Assembly (NCBI RefSeq): GCF_028548455.1
Contig: NZ_JAQQLF010000006.1
Location: 62,001-126,000, forward strand
Source: Vogesella aquatica
GTDB taxonomy: Bacteria; Pseudomonadota; Gammaproteobacteria; Burkholderiales; Chromobacteriaceae
Reading direction: 5' to 3'
DNA: 64,000 nucleotides
Position numbers and translations under genes: made by a program. The notes below the pieces were generated by a model. It saw only the letters and a program-made list of their open reading frames with translations, searched no databases and was not told the origin of the DNA. Of this stretch, positions 26,192-35,110 are shown in pieces (the stretch's first letter is position 1; every line of letters begins with the position of its first letter).

Positions 26192-27930
26192 GCGATGGCT
26201 CCTTCAGGGTTGGCCGCAGCGGCGGTCTGGCGCGCCAGCAGTTCGGCGTCGCAGCGCGGGCAGAATTCGTGGCGGCCGGACAGATAGCCGTGTTGCGGGC
26301 AGATGGAAAACGTGGGGGTGATGGTGATGTAGGGCAGGCGGAAGTTTTGCAGCGCCCGCCGTACCAGCTGGCGGCAGGCGTCGGCGCTGGACACCGCCTC
26401 GGTCATGTACAGATGCAGCACGGTGCCGCCGGTATAGCGCGATTGCAGCGCCTCCTGGTGCGCCAGCGCGGCAAACGGGTCGTCGGTGTGGCCTACCGGC
26501 AGCTGGCTGGAGTTGGTGTAGTACGGCTTGTCGGCGCTGCCGGCCTGCAATATGCCGGGGTAGCGCTTGCGGTCTTCGCGGGCAAAGCGGTAGGTGGTGC
26601 CTTCGGCCGGTGTGGCTTCCAGGTTGTACAGGTGGCCGGTGTGGTGCTGGATGGCCACGATGCGCTGGCGGATATGGTCCAGGTAGCGGCAGGCAAAGGC
26701 GTGGCCGCTGTCGCTGCTGATGTCGTCTTGCCCGGCGCTGAAATTGCGGATCATCTCGTTGATGCCGTTTACCCCCAGCGTGGAAAAGTGGTTGCGCAGG
26801 CTGCCCAGGTAATGCCTGGTGTACGGGTACAGCCCGGCGTCGATGTGCTGTTGCACCACGCGGCGGCGCGCTTCCAGCACCTCGCTGCCCAGCGCCAGCA
26901 GGCGGTCGGTGGCAGCCAGCAGCGCGGCCTCGTCGCCGGCGTGCAGGTAACCCAGCCGTGCGCAGTTGATGGTCACCACGCCAACCGAGCCGGTTTGCTC
27001 GGCGCTGCCGAACAGGCCGTTGCCGCGCTTGGCCAGCTCGCGCAGGTCCAGCTGCAGGCGGCAGCACATGCTGCGCACCATGTGCGGCTGCAGGTCGGAG
27101 TTCACGAAGTTCTGGAAATAGGGCAGGCCGTACTTGGCGGTCATGGCAAACAGCTGCTCGGTGTTGGCGCCGTACCAGTCAAAATCGCGGGTGATGTTGT
27201 AGGTGGGGATGGGGAAGGTAAACGCGCGGCCACGGGCGTCGCCGGCCAGCATCACTTCGATGAAGGCGCGGTTGATCATGGCCATCTCGGCGGCGCAGTC
27301 GCCGTAGCAAAACGGCATTTCCTCGCCGCCGATCACCGGAACCTGCTCGCGCAGGTCGTCGGGGCAGACCCAGTCGAAGGTGAGGTTGGTGAACGGTGTT
27401 TGCGTGCCCCAGCGGCTGGGGACGTTCAGGTTGTATACCAGCTCCTGCAGGCATTGCCGCACCTGCGGGTAGCCCAGCCCGTCCTTGCGGATGAACGGTG
27501 CCAGGTAGGTATCGAACGAGCTGAACGCCTGCGCGCCGGCCCACTCGTTTTGCAGCGTGCCCAGAAAGTTGACGATCTGGCCGCAGGCGCTGGACAGGTG
27601 CCGTGGCGGCGCCGATTCCACCTTGCCGCCCACGCCGGAAAACCCCAGCTGCAGCAGCGTGCGCAGCGACCAGCCGGCGCAGTAGCCGGACAACATGTCC
27701 AGGTCGTGGATGTGCAGGTCGCCGTGGCGGTGGGCCTGTGCGGCGTCGGCGCTGAACACGGCATTCAGCCAGTATTCGGCGCTGAGCTTACCGGCCATAT
27801 TGAGGATCATGCCGCCCAGGCTGTAGCCCTGGTTGGCGTTGGCCTGTACCCGCCAGTCGGCGCGGCTCAGGTATTCCCGCACGGTGCTCACGGCGTCCAC
27901 GTGGCCGGCGGCGAGGGGTGTCGAGTGCAT
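26188..27930 (-). CDS. nrdD: Anaerobic ribonucleoside-triphosphate reductase NrdD, large part
   Basis: 580 aa. Class III RNR barrel (HGDLHIHDLDML, PTYNITRDFDWYG, NSSQLPV) ending in a zinc-binding set CPQHGYLSGRHEFCPRC. It makes dNTPs without oxygen. It is shorter than E. coli NrdD (712 aa), lacks the N-terminal ATP-cone and ends before any RVxGY glycyl-radical motif; that motif is in the overlapping 56-aa gene. It resembles the divergent 'Bdellovibrio-type' NrdD class as I recall it. An FNR/DNR box lies 76 bases upstream, with GATAAA at the expected -10 position. Confidence 0.88.
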   Translation of the reverse strand: MHSTPLAAGHVDAVSTVREYLSRADWRVQANANQGYSLGGMILNMAGKLSAEYWLNAVFSADAAQAHRHGDLHIHDLDMLSGYCAGWSLRTLLQLGFSGVGGKVESAPPRHLSSACGQIVNFLGTLQNEWAGAQAFSSFDTYLAPFIRKDGLGYPQVRQCLQELVYNLNVPSRWGTQTPFTNLTFDWVCPDDLREQVPVIGGEEMPFCYGDCAAEMAMINRAFIEVMLAGDARGRAFTFPIPTYNITRDFDWYGANTEQLFAMTAKYGLPYFQNFVNSDLQPHMVRSMCCRLQLDLRELAKRGNGLFGSAEQTGSVGVVTINCARLGYLHAGDEAALLAATDRLLALGSEVLEARRRVVQQHIDAGLYPYTRHYLGSLRNHFSTLGVNGINEMIRNFSAGQDDISSDSGHAFACRYLDHIRQRIVAIQHHTGHLYNLEATPAEGTTYRFAREDRKRYPGILQAGSADKPYYTNSSQLPVGHTDDPFAALAHQEALQSRYTGGTVLHLYMTEAVSSADACRQLVRRALQNFRLPYITITPTFSICPQHGYLSGRHEFCPRCDAELLARQTAAAANPEGAIA

Positions 27931-28005
27931 TTTTCCTACCTGCTGAAGTGATTTGTTTTCAATATATAGTTAAATTTTTATCGACAGCCACCAGATGTTG
28001 TTTTC

Positions 28006-28019
28006 TTGATCGCCGTCAA
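28006..28019. promoter_or_regulatory. FNR/DNR-type box between nrdD and ubiU
   Basis: TTGAT-CGCC-GTCAA matches TTGAT-N4-ATCAA at 9 of 10. For nrdD (minus) a class II start predicts a -10 at about 27978-27983, where the minus strand reads GATAAA. It may also influence the divergent ubiUVT. Confidence 0.68.
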
Positions 28020-28055
28020 GCGTGCCCGTGCCGCAGGGCTGGCTGCCCGAAAGCC

Positions 28056-28069
28056 TTGATATGAAGCAA
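28056..28069 (+). promoter_or_regulatory. Second, weaker FNR/DNR-type box before ubiU
   Basis: TTGAT-ATGA-AGCAA matches the consensus at 9 of 10 and lies 58 bases before the ubiU start. No good -10 is visible at the predicted place, so it is less certain than the box at 28006. Confidence 0.4.
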
Positions 28070-28126
28070 GGCTACGCAGCCCTTGCGCCGCGTAAGGTCG
28101 CCCGCTCTTGAACGGAGGGTTACACC

Positions 28127-29125
28127 ATGCAGCTACCAGAGCTGGTCTGTCCGGCCGGCAACCTGCCGGCCCTGAAGGCCGCCGTGGATCACGGCGCCGA
28201 CTGCGTTTACCTGGGCTTGAACAACGACACCAACGCCCGCCACTTCGCCGGGCTCAACTTTGACGCCGCCAGTGCCCGCGAAGGCCTGCGCTACGCCCGC
28301 CAGCGCGGGGTAAAGGTGCTGCTGGCCATCAATACCTTTGCCCAGGCCGGCGAAGAAGCCCGCTGGCGCGCTGCGGTGGACGAGGCGGCAGAGCTGGCGG
28401 TAGATGCAGTGATCCTGGCCGATTTCGGCCTGCTCGATTACGCCAGCCAGCGCCACCCGCAGCTGCGCCTGCATCTGTCGGTGCAAGGCTCGGCCAGCAA
28501 TCATGAAGCCATCAACCTGGCGCAACGGGCATTTGGCGTGCAGCGCGCGGTGCTGCCGCGCGTGCTCAGCCTGGAGCAGGTGGCGCAGGTGATGGCCGGC
28601 ACCACGGTGGAAATCGAGGTGTTCGGCTTTGGCAGCCTGTGCGTGATGGCCGAAGGGCGCTGTCACCTGTCCAGCTACGCTACCGGCGAGTCGCCCAATA
28701 CCCACGGTGTGTGCTCGCCGGCCCGCCACGTACGCTGGTTGCCACACGCCAACGGTACCGAGGCACGGCTTAACGGGGTGCTGATCGACGATTTTGCCCA
28801 CCACGAGCCGCGTGGCTACCCCACGCTGTGCAAGGGGCGTTTTCACGTGGGCGACAGCCTGGGCTACGCGCTGGAAGAGCCCACCAGCCTTAATGTGCTG
28901 CCCTTGCTGCCAAGGCTGATCGGCATGGGCGTGGCGGCCATCAAGGTAGAAGGGCGGCAACGCAGCCCGGCCTACGTGGCGCAGGTAACGCGCACGCTGC
29001 GCCAGGCGCTGGACGAGGCGCGCCGGCCCGGCTGGCAGCCGCCAGCCGCGCTGATGCAGCAACTGGGCCGGGTTTCCGAAGGACAACAAGTGACACTGGG
29101 GGCGTACAGCAGACCATGGAAGTAA
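28127..29125 (+). CDS. ubiU: Oxygen-independent ubiquinone hydroxylation protein UbiU
   Basis: 332 aa, peptidase U32 family. C172, C179, C196 and C235 reproduce the spacing of the [4Fe-4S] ligands of E. coli UbiU (169, 176, 193, 232), each shifted by three. With UbiV it hydroxylates the ubiquinone ring without O2. RBS ACGGAGG before the ATG. It overlaps ubiV by ten bases. FNR/DNR boxes upstream fit anaerobic expression. Confidence 0.95.
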   Translation: MQLPELVCPAGNLPALKAAVDHGADCVYLGLNNDTNARHFAGLNFDAASAREGLRYARQRGVKVLLAINTFAQAGEEARWRAAVDEAAELAVDAVILADFGLLDYASQRHPQLRLHLSVQGSASNHEAINLAQRAFGVQRAVLPRVLSLEQVAQVMAGTTVEIEVFGFGSLCVMAEGRCHLSSYATGESPNTHGVCSPARHVRWLPHANGTEARLNGVLIDDFAHHEPRGYPTLCKGRFHVGDSLGYALEEPTSLNVLPLLPRLIGMGVAAIKVEGRQRSPAYVAQVTRTLRQALDEARRPGWQPPAALMQQLGRVSEGQQVTLGAYSRPWK

Positions 29126-30039
29126 GCCGACACACCGCATTACCGCTGCAATTGGCCATCGGCCCCTTGCTGTATTTCTGGCCGCGCGACGAGGTGATGC
29201 GCTTTTATGCCGACGTGGCCGGCTGGCCGGTGGACCGCGTCTATCTGGGCGAAGTGGTGTGCTCGCGCCGCCAGCAGCTACGGGTGGACGACTGGCTGGG
29301 TCTGGCCGCCGACCTGCAGGCCGCCGGCAAGCAGGCGGTGCTGTCCAGCCAGGGCCTGCTGGAGAGCGAATCCGACCTCAAACGCCTGCGCCGGCTGCTG
29401 GACGGCGCCGGGGTGCTGGTGGAGGCCAACGATACCGGCGCCGTCGGCCTGCTGCAGCAACGCGGGCTGCCGTTTGTGGCCGGCCCGCACCTCAACATTT
29501 ACAACGCCGCCACGCTGGCGCTGTACCAGCGCTGGGGGGCGCAGCGCTGGGTGCCGCCGCTGGAAATGCCGGCGCAGCGGGTGCAGGCCATTACCGGCGC
29601 CTTGCCGCAGCTGGATACCGAAGTGTTTGCCTGGGGGCGGATGCCGCTGGCGTTCTCGTCGCGCTGTTTCACCGCCCGCCACGCAGGGCTGAACAAGGAT
29701 AGCTGCGAATTCCGTTGCCTGGCGCACCCGGACGGCATGGCGCTGCGCACCCGCGAGCAGCAGGGCTTCCTGCAGATCAACGGCACCCAGACGCAATCGG
29801 CCGCTTGCCACAGCCTGCTGGACGAGCTGCACACCCTGCCGGCGCTGGGGGTGACAGCCATCCGCCTCAGCCCGCACAGCCGGCACTTTGGCGCGGTGGT
29901 GCAATGGGCCGCCACCCGTCTGCGCGGCGAGCCGGCCGGCGAAGCGCTGGCCGGCCTGGCGCCGGCCCCATTGGTCAACGGGTTCTGGCATGGCCAGCCC
30001 GGTATGCAACAGAACGGAGCACACCATGACTGCCATTGA
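29116..30039 (+). CDS. ubiV: Oxygen-independent ubiquinone hydroxylation protein UbiV
   Basis: 307 aa, peptidase U32 family. C49, C184, C197 and C201 fit the Fe-S ligand pattern of UbiV (C39, C180, C193, C197 in E. coli), the last three with identical spacing. Forms a complex with UbiU. It overlaps ubiU at its start and ubiT by 14 bases at its end, so the three genes are a tight operon. Confidence 0.94.
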   Translation: MEVSRHTALPLQLAIGPLLYFWPRDEVMRFYADVAGWPVDRVYLGEVVCSRRQQLRVDDWLGLAADLQAAGKQAVLSSQGLLESESDLKRLRRLLDGAGVLVEANDTGAVGLLQQRGLPFVAGPHLNIYNAATLALYQRWGAQRWVPPLEMPAQRVQAITGALPQLDTEVFAWGRMPLAFSSRCFTARHAGLNKDSCEFRCLAHPDGMALRTREQQGFLQINGTQTQSAACHSLLDELHTLPALGVTAIRLSPHSRHFGAVVQWAATRLRGEPAGEALAGLAPAPLVNGFWHGQPGMQQNGAHHDCH

Positions 30040-30448
30040 CCCCCGCCTGGGCAAGCTGGCCGCACGCCTGCTGCGGGCCTGCCCCGATGCGGCCGCCAGC
30101 CAGGTGCTGGCGCGGGCACTGAACCTGATGGGCTGGCGCGGCCTGATTCCGCTGGCCGACCCCATGCTGCAGCAGCGCACCTTTCTGATCGGGGTGCGCG
30201 ACGCCGGGCTGGCGTTGTCGCTGCGCCACGACGGCCGCGCTTTTCGCGCCTGCGCAGCGGTGGCGGCGCCGGATTTCTTCCTGCACGCCGACCTGGCCGA
30301 CCACCTGGCGCTGTTGCGGCGGCAGGAAGACCCGGACACGCTGTTTTTCCAGCGCCGCATTGATATCGGCGGCGATACCGAGCTGGGCTTGTGGGTGAAA
30401 AACGTGCTGGACAGCATCGATTGGCGGTCACAGCTGGGTTTGTTTTGA
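30026..30448 (+). CDS. ubiT: Anaerobic ubiquinone biosynthesis accessory factor UbiT (SCP2 domain)
   Basis: 140 aa with a single SCP2-type lipid-binding domain ([20 protein letters not shown] in the core). UbiT is thought to bind ubiquinone intermediates for the UbiUV pathway. It starts inside the end of ubiV, behind ACGGAGC. Last gene of ubiUVT; the next gene is on the other strand. Confidence 0.92.
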   Translation: MTAIDPRLGKLAARLLRACPDAAASQVLARALNLMGWRGLIPLADPMLQQRTFLIGVRDAGLALSLRHDGRAFRACAAVAAPDFFLHADLADHLALLRRQEDPDTLFFQRRIDIGGDTELGLWVKNVLDSIDWRSQLGLF

Positions 30449-30509
30449 TGTACAGACGTGACGGCAGGGGGGCGTCAGGCTTGGCCGGCATGTCGGTGGC
30501 GCTGGCGGC

Positions 30510-31097
30510 TCAGGGTGCCTGCCCGCATAGCTGTGCAAAGCCCTGCAGTGCCAGCCGGGCACTGTCCTGGCTGTCCAGCAGCTGGTGGTCGTGATGGGCG
30601 CTTTGTATCAGGCCGAACAGCATGAACGCCAGCAGCGGAATATTGCTGTCTGCAGCCAGCTCGCCGGCGTCTTGCGCGTCTTGTAGCAGGCGCTGCAGCG
30701 TGTCGCGCTGCCAGCGTTGGCCTGCCACTAGCGCGTCGCGTATGGCGCCGGGCTGGTCGTCAAACTCGTAGGCGGCAGCCAGCAGCGGGCAGCCGCCGGG
30801 CGTGTTGCCGGCGTACAGGCGCAGCACCCAGGCGTGGAAGAGCGCACGCAGACGCATCATGCCACGCGGCTGGGCAAAGGCAGGCTTCACTACTTCTTCC
30901 ACAAACTGCGCTTGCGCTGCCTGTACTACTGCCAGCTGCAGCGCTTCCTTGCTGCCAAAGTGGGCAAATAGCCCGCTTTTGGATAGCCCGCTCTGTTCGG
31001 CCAGGCTGCCGATGGTGAGCCGGCTGATGCCGATCTGGCTGGCGCTACGCACCGCCTGTTGCAGAATGGCTTCGCGGGTAAGGGCTTTTTTGCTCAT
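30510..31097 (-). CDS. TetR-family transcriptional repressor
   Basis: 195 aa. N-terminal HTH (ISRLTIGSLAEQSGLSKSGL) followed by a helical ligand domain of the kind seen in YxaF/LmrA-like TetR members. It is divergent from a thioesterase gene, with a palindrome in the shared 64-base promoter region; it probably represses itself and the thioesterase/DUF1304 pair. Effector unknown. Confidence 0.88.
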   Translation of the reverse strand: MSKKALTREAILQQAVRSASQIGISRLTIGSLAEQSGLSKSGLFAHFGSKEALQLAVVQAAQAQFVEEVVKPAFAQPRGMMRLRALFHAWVLRLYAGNTPGGCPLLAAAYEFDDQPGAIRDALVAGQRWQRDTLQRLLQDAQDAGELAADSNIPLLAFMLFGLIQSAHHDHQLLDSQDSARLALQGFAQLCGQAP

Positions 31098-31134
31098 GGG
31101 TGTTTGCCTGCGTGCTGTTTATGTGCAAAATAGC

Positions 31135-31142
31135 ACGATCGT
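31135..31142. promoter_or_regulatory. Palindrome ACGATCGT in the TetR/thioesterase divergent promoter
   Basis: The perfect 8-bp palindrome sits in an AT-rich stretch between the divergent starts, 38 bases from the tetR start and 20 from the thioesterase start. The shape suits a TetR operator; binding is inferred. Confidence 0.45.
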
Positions 31143-31161
31143 TCTTTTTTGAGTGAGTGTC

Positions 31162-31614
31162 ATGCACCCGTTTACCAAAGTAGTAGAAGTGCGCTGGTCC
31201 GACATCGACGCCAACCAGCACATGCGCCACAACGCTTACGCCGACCTGTGCACGCACACCCGCATGGAGTGGTTGGCCGCAGCCGGTTTTGGCATGGCGG
31301 CGTTCATGGCGCACGGCTTCGGCCCGGTGCTGTTTCGCGAGAGTACCGAATACCGCCGCGAGGTGCACCTGGGCGAGCGTATCACCATCGATGTGCAGAT
31401 TGCAGCCGCCAGCCCGGATAATAGCCGCTGGAAGATCCGCCAGCAGCTATTCAAACCCGACGGCAAGCTGGCCGCTATCTACGAAGTGGCCGGCGCGTGG
31501 ATGGACCTGCGCGAGCGCAAGCTGATACCGCCGCCCGCCGCGCTGGCCGCCATTCTGGCAGATTTGCCGCGCTGTGCCGATTTCGAGGCGCTGCCGCAAC
31601 CCGAGCACAAATAA
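31162..31614 (+). CDS. Acyl-CoA thioesterase, 4HBT hotdog family
   Basis: 150 aa. The hotdog signature RWSDIDANQHMRHNAYADL near residue 12 contains the catalytic-type aspartate of 4-hydroxybenzoyl-CoA/YbgC-like thioesterases. ATG 31162 has a purine-rich GAGTGAG just upstream; a GTG at 31153 is in frame. It is followed after ten bases by a DUF1304 gene and divergent from tetR. Substrate unknown. Confidence 0.85.
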   Translation: MHPFTKVVEVRWSDIDANQHMRHNAYADLCTHTRMEWLAAAGFGMAAFMAHGFGPVLFRESTEYRREVHLGERITIDVQIAAASPDNSRWKIRQQLFKPDGKLAAIYEVAGAWMDLRERKLIPPPAALAAILADLPRCADFEALPQPEHK

Positions 31615-31624
31615 GGAGCTTGCC

Positions 31625-31978
31625 ATGCAGCTAGCCGCATCGATAGTTACCGCTTTGGTTGCCGCCATTCACCTGTATATCCTGGTGCTGGAGATGTTTC
31701 TGTGGACCAAGCCGGCAGGGCGCCGTGCCTTTGGCCTGACGCCGGAGTTTGCCCAGGCCAGCCGGGTGCTGGCGGCCAACCAGGGGCTGTATAACGGCTT
31801 TCTGGCGGCGGGGCTGGTGTGGAGCCTGTTGCCGGGGGCACCGGCCGGCGTGGCGGTGTTCTTTCTGTGCTGCGTGCTGCTAGCCGGGGTCTATGGTGCG
31901 GCCACGGCCAGCCGCAAGATATTGTTTGTCCAGGCCTTGCCCGCTGCGCTGGCGCTGCTGCTGCACGCGCTGGCCTGA
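31625..31978 (+). CDS. DUF1304 family membrane protein
   Basis: 117 aa with four hydrophobic segments (AASIVTALVAAIHLYILVLE at the start, then LVWSLLPG, VFFLCCVLLAGVYGA and a C-terminal helix). ANQGLYNGFLA is typical of DUF1304. RBS AAGGAG. Forms an operon with the thioesterase. Function unknown. Confidence 0.85.
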   Translation: MQLAASIVTALVAAIHLYILVLEMFLWTKPAGRRAFGLTPEFAQASRVLAANQGLYNGFLAAGLVWSLLPGAPAGVAVFFLCCVLLAGVYGAATASRKILFVQALPAALALLLHALA

Positions 31979-31990
31979 CGCGGGCCCCTA

Positions 31991-32011
31991 AACCCTGCCG
32001 CTGGCGGGGTT
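31991..32011 (+). terminator. Weak stem-loop after the DUF1304 gene
   Basis: AACCCTGCC, GCT loop, GGCGGGGTT form a nine-pair stem with one G-U. No T-run follows, so intrinsic termination is doubtful. Confidence 0.35.
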
Positions 32012-32065
32012 GCCAGCCGGCGTGCCAGCGGTAATGCTGTGCGGCCAACCTTGTCGGAGCCTGCC

Positions 32066-32410
32066 ATGTCTGCCGTGTTGCAAAACCTGTTAAAGCTGTG
32101 CGATACCCCGCGCGATAACGCGCTGCTGCGCTTTGGTATTGCCAATGAATACGCCAAAGCACAAGACTGGCCGGCCGCTGCGCTGCAGGCGCGCGAGGCA
32201 CTGGCGCGGCAGGGCGATTTTTCGGCCGCGTGGAAGCTGCTGGGCAAGGCACTGGCAGCAGGTGGCGACGCAGCCGCCGCCTTGGCCGCCTACCGCGAGG
32301 GCATCGCGGTGGCGCAGGCGCGTGGTGACTTGCAGGCGGTAAAAGAGATGACAGTATTTGCGCGCCGTATCGAGAAACAGTTGGCCGCAGACGGGCAGGG
32401 CGCTGGCTAG
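32066..32410 (+). CDS. Small tetratricopeptide-repeat protein
   Basis: 114 aa, all-helical, with about two TPR-like units (LRFGIANEYAKAQDWPAAAL and AWKLLGKALAAGGDAAAALA). No signal peptide. A copy of the dispersed 10-mer sits just upstream (32040) and another inside (32380). Its stop overlaps the convergent VWA gene by four bases. A protein-interaction role is likely, partner unknown. Confidence 0.78.
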   Translation: MSAVLQNLLKLCDTPRDNALLRFGIANEYAKAQDWPAAALQAREALARQGDFSAAWKLLGKALAAGGDAAAALAAYREGIAVAQARGDLQAVKEMTVFARRIEKQLAADGQGAG

Positions 32411-33588
32411 CTGCTGCGTTTGAGCTGGCGCATGGCTTGCTCCAGCCCCTCCAGCGTGAGCGGGTACATGCGGTTTTGCATCAGCTGGCCCACCATGCCG
32501 ATGGACTGGGTGTACTCCCACGCTTCCTGTGGCATGGGGTTGAGCCAGACGGCGTGCTTGAATTGCTGCAGCAGGCGGCGCAGCCAGACCTCGCCCGGCT
32601 CCGGGTTCATATGTTCCACGCTGCCGCCTTTGAGGATGATCTCGTACGGGCTCATGCTGGCGTCGCCGACAAAAATCAGCTTGTAGTCCTGGCCGTAGGT
32701 GTGGATCAGGTCCCAGGTGGCGGTTTTGGCGGTGTGGCGGCGTGCGTTGTCCTGCCACACGCTTTCGTACACGCAGTTGTGGAAGTAGTAGTAATCCAGG
32801 TGCTTGAATTCGCTGCGCACGGCGGAAAACAGCTCTTCGCACACGCGGATGTGGTCGTCCATGGAGCCGCCCACGTCGAACAGCACCAGCACCTTCACCG
32901 CATTGTGCAGCTCGGGCACCATCTGCAGGTCCAGCAGGCCGGCATTGCGCGCGGTGGCGGCGATGGTGGCGGGCAGGTCCAGCACCTCGGGTGCGCCGTC
33001 ACGGGCGAATTCGCGCAGGCGGCGCAGCGCTACCTTGATATTGCGCGTGCCCAGCGCCACGCTGTCGTCAAAATTGCGGAACTCGCGCTGATCCCACACT
33101 TTTACCGCGCGGCGGTGGCGTGACTCGTGCTGGCCGATGCGTATGCCTTCCGGGTTGTAGCCATAGGCGCCAAACGGGCTGGTGCCACCGGTGCCTATCC
33201 ACTTATTGCCGCCCTGGTGGCGTTCGTGCTGCTCTTGCAGCCGCTGGCGCAGCGTGTCCATCAGCTTGTCCCAGCCCATGGCCTGCAGCTGCTGCTTTTC
33301 TTCCTCGCTCAGGTACTTTTCTACTTGCTTGCGCAGCCAGTCTTCCGGAATGGCGGTTTGCAGGTCGTCCAGGCTGGTTTCGATACCGTGCGCGTACTGG
33401 GCAAACACGCGGTCGAAGCGGTCGTAGTACTTTTCATCCTTTACCAGGATGGTGCGCGACAGGTGGTAAAACGCCTCCACGCTGGCAAATGCCAGCTTCT
33501 GCTGCAGCGCTTCCAGCAGGGTAAGGTGTTCTTTCAGGCTTACCGGCAGGCCGGCCTCGCGCAGGGCGTAGAAAAAATCGAGCAACAT
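32407..33588 (-). CDS. VWA domain protein, CoxE-like
   Basis: 393 aa. The N-terminal half is helical and charged; the von Willebrand A domain begins near residue 230 with LVLFDVGGSMDDH, a MIDAS-type motif in which the middle Ser is Gly, as is common in this family, and later GQDYKLIFVGDASMSPYE. Such proteins usually pair with a MoxR AAA+ ATPase, but none is adjacent here. Cytoplasmic. Precise role unknown. Confidence 0.82.
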   Translation of the reverse strand: MLLDFFYALREAGLPVSLKEHLTLLEALQQKLAFASVEAFYHLSRTILVKDEKYYDRFDRVFAQYAHGIETSLDDLQTAIPEDWLRKQVEKYLSEEEKQQLQAMGWDKLMDTLRQRLQEQHERHQGGNKWIGTGGTSPFGAYGYNPEGIRIGQHESRHRRAVKVWDQREFRNFDDSVALGTRNIKVALRRLREFARDGAPEVLDLPATIAATARNAGLLDLQMVPELHNAVKVLVLFDVGGSMDDHIRVCEELFSAVRSEFKHLDYYYFHNCVYESVWQDNARRHTAKTATWDLIHTYGQDYKLIFVGDASMSPYEIILKGGSVEHMNPEPGEVWLRRLLQQFKHAVWLNPMPQEAWEYTQSIGMVGQLMQNRMYPLTLEGLEQAMRQLKRSS

Positions 33589-33643
33589 GGCGATAAAAGA
33601 TATGTGTGACAGGCGAGGGAAATCGTAATAGAGTCTGTGCTCT

Positions 33644-33655
33644 AAACGGCCGTTT
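33644..33655. promoter_or_regulatory. Perfect 12-bp palindrome in a divergent promoter
   Basis: AAACGGCCGTTT lies between the VWA gene (minus) and the aldehyde dehydrogenase gene (plus), 25 bases before the latter's start. A plausible operator; no candidate regulator is adjacent. Confidence 0.4.
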
Positions 33656-33679
33656 GTCCAAGTTCGAGGAGCATAGCAT

Positions 33680-35110
33680 ATGGATCCCGCCAGCCCTATC
33701 GGTAATAGCCTGCCCAGCCAGCTTGCCCACCTGCAGCAGCTGGCTGCACTGCAGCCTCCCGATTATGCCACCCGCCGGCAATGGCTGGCTGGCCTCGCCA
33801 GTATCGTGACGGAACACCAGCAAGACTGGATCGACGCCGTGCAGGCGGACTTTGGTTGCCGCAGCGCAGTGGAAACCCGGCTGGCGGAGCTGTTCCCCGC
33901 GCTGGAGGGCATACGCCTGGCGCAGCGCAAGCTGGCGGGCTGGATGCGGCCGCAGCGGCGCGGGGTGTCGTTCTGGTTCTGGCCGGCCACGGCCCGTGTG
34001 CTGCCGCAGCCGCTGGGGGTGGCTGGCATCATCGTGCCGTGGAACTACCCGGTGTTTCTGGCGCTAGGGCCGCTGACCTCGGCGCTGGCGGCGGGCAACC
34101 GTGCCATGGTGAAAATGTCCGAGTTGTCCCCGCATAGCGGTGCCCTGCTGCAAAGGCTGTGCCGCCAGTACCTGGGCGACGACGTGGTGCAGGTGGTGAA
34201 TGGCGATGTGGCGGTAGCCCAGGCCTTTGCCGCGCTGCCGTTTGACCACTTGCTGTTTACCGGCTCCACACGGGTTGGCCGCAGTGTGATGCAGGCCGCT
34301 GCGGCCAACCTCACCCCGGTGACGCTGGAGCTGGGGGGCAAGTCACCTGCGCTGATTGCGCCTGGCTTCGATATGCGCCGCGTGGTGGGTAGCCTGGTGG
34401 CCGGCAAGATGCTGAATGCCGGGCAGACCTGTGTCGCACCCGACTACGTGCTGGTGCACCAGGACGACCGCGAGGCATTGCTGGCCGAGCTGCGCCGTCA
34501 GGCCGCGCTGGCCTACCCGGACCCGGCGGCCAACCCCGATTACACCGCCATCATCAACCAGGCCCACTTCGACCGGCTGCAACGCTGGCGTGACGAGGCC
34601 GCCCAGCTGGGCGCGCGGGTAGAGGTGCTGGCCGCCGGCAGCAGCGAAGCGGCGCTGAACGCGGCGCGCAAGCTGCCGCTGACCCTGATCGAAAACGCGC
34701 CGGCGCACAGTGCCGTGATGCGCGAGGAAATATTCGGCCCGCTGCTGCCCATTATCAGCTACGACAAGCTGGGTAACGCGCTGGCCTATATCAATGCCCA
34801 CGACAGGCCGCTGGCGCTGTATCTGTACGACGACAAGCGCCGCCGTATCGGCAAGGTACTGCAGGGCACCATTGCCGGCGGGGTATCGGTAAACGATACC
34901 CTGATGCACGTGGTACAAGACCAGCTGCCGTTTGGCGGTGTCGGGCCGTCCGGCATGGGGCATTACCATGGTTACGAAGGCTTTGCGACGTTCAGCAAGA
35001 TGAAGCCGGTTTTTTACCAGTCCCGCTTTGCCGGCGCGGTTCTGACCCAGCCGCCGCACGGCAAGCTGGTGCAATGGCTGCTGAACCTGATGCTGGGGCG
35101 CATCAAATGA
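33680..35110 (+). CDS. Aldehyde dehydrogenase, coniferyl-aldehyde-dehydrogenase-like
   Basis: 476 aa NAD(P)-dependent aldehyde dehydrogenase. Catalytic C251 (NAGQTCVAPDYV) and E217 (LELGGKSP) are present with normal spacing, plus the PWNYPVFLALGP cofactor motif. The C-terminus (GHYHGYEGFATFSKMKPVFY) resembles class 3/coniferyl aldehyde dehydrogenases with a hydrophobic tail, so membrane association is possible. RBS GAGGAGC. Its stop overlaps the next start (ATGA), linking it to a Tat-exported small protein and a GMC oxidoreductase: an alcohol-to-acid oxidation operon is inferred. Confidence 0.88.
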   Translation: MDPASPIGNSLPSQLAHLQQLAALQPPDYATRRQWLAGLASIVTEHQQDWIDAVQADFGCRSAVETRLAELFPALEGIRLAQRKLAGWMRPQRRGVSFWFWPATARVLPQPLGVAGIIVPWNYPVFLALGPLTSALAAGNRAMVKMSELSPHSGALLQRLCRQYLGDDVVQVVNGDVAVAQAFAALPFDHLLFTGSTRVGRSVMQAAAANLTPVTLELGGKSPALIAPGFDMRRVVGSLVAGKMLNAGQTCVAPDYVLVHQDDREALLAELRRQAALAYPDPAANPDYTAIINQAHFDRLQRWRDEAAQLGARVEVLAAGSSEAALNAARKLPLTLIENAPAHSAVMREEIFGPLLPIISYDKLGNALAYINAHDRPLALYLYDDKRRRIGKVLQGTIAGGVSVNDTLMHVVQDQLPFGGVGPSGMGHYHGYEGFATFSKMKPVFYQSRFAGAVLTQPPHGKLVQWLLNLMLGRIK

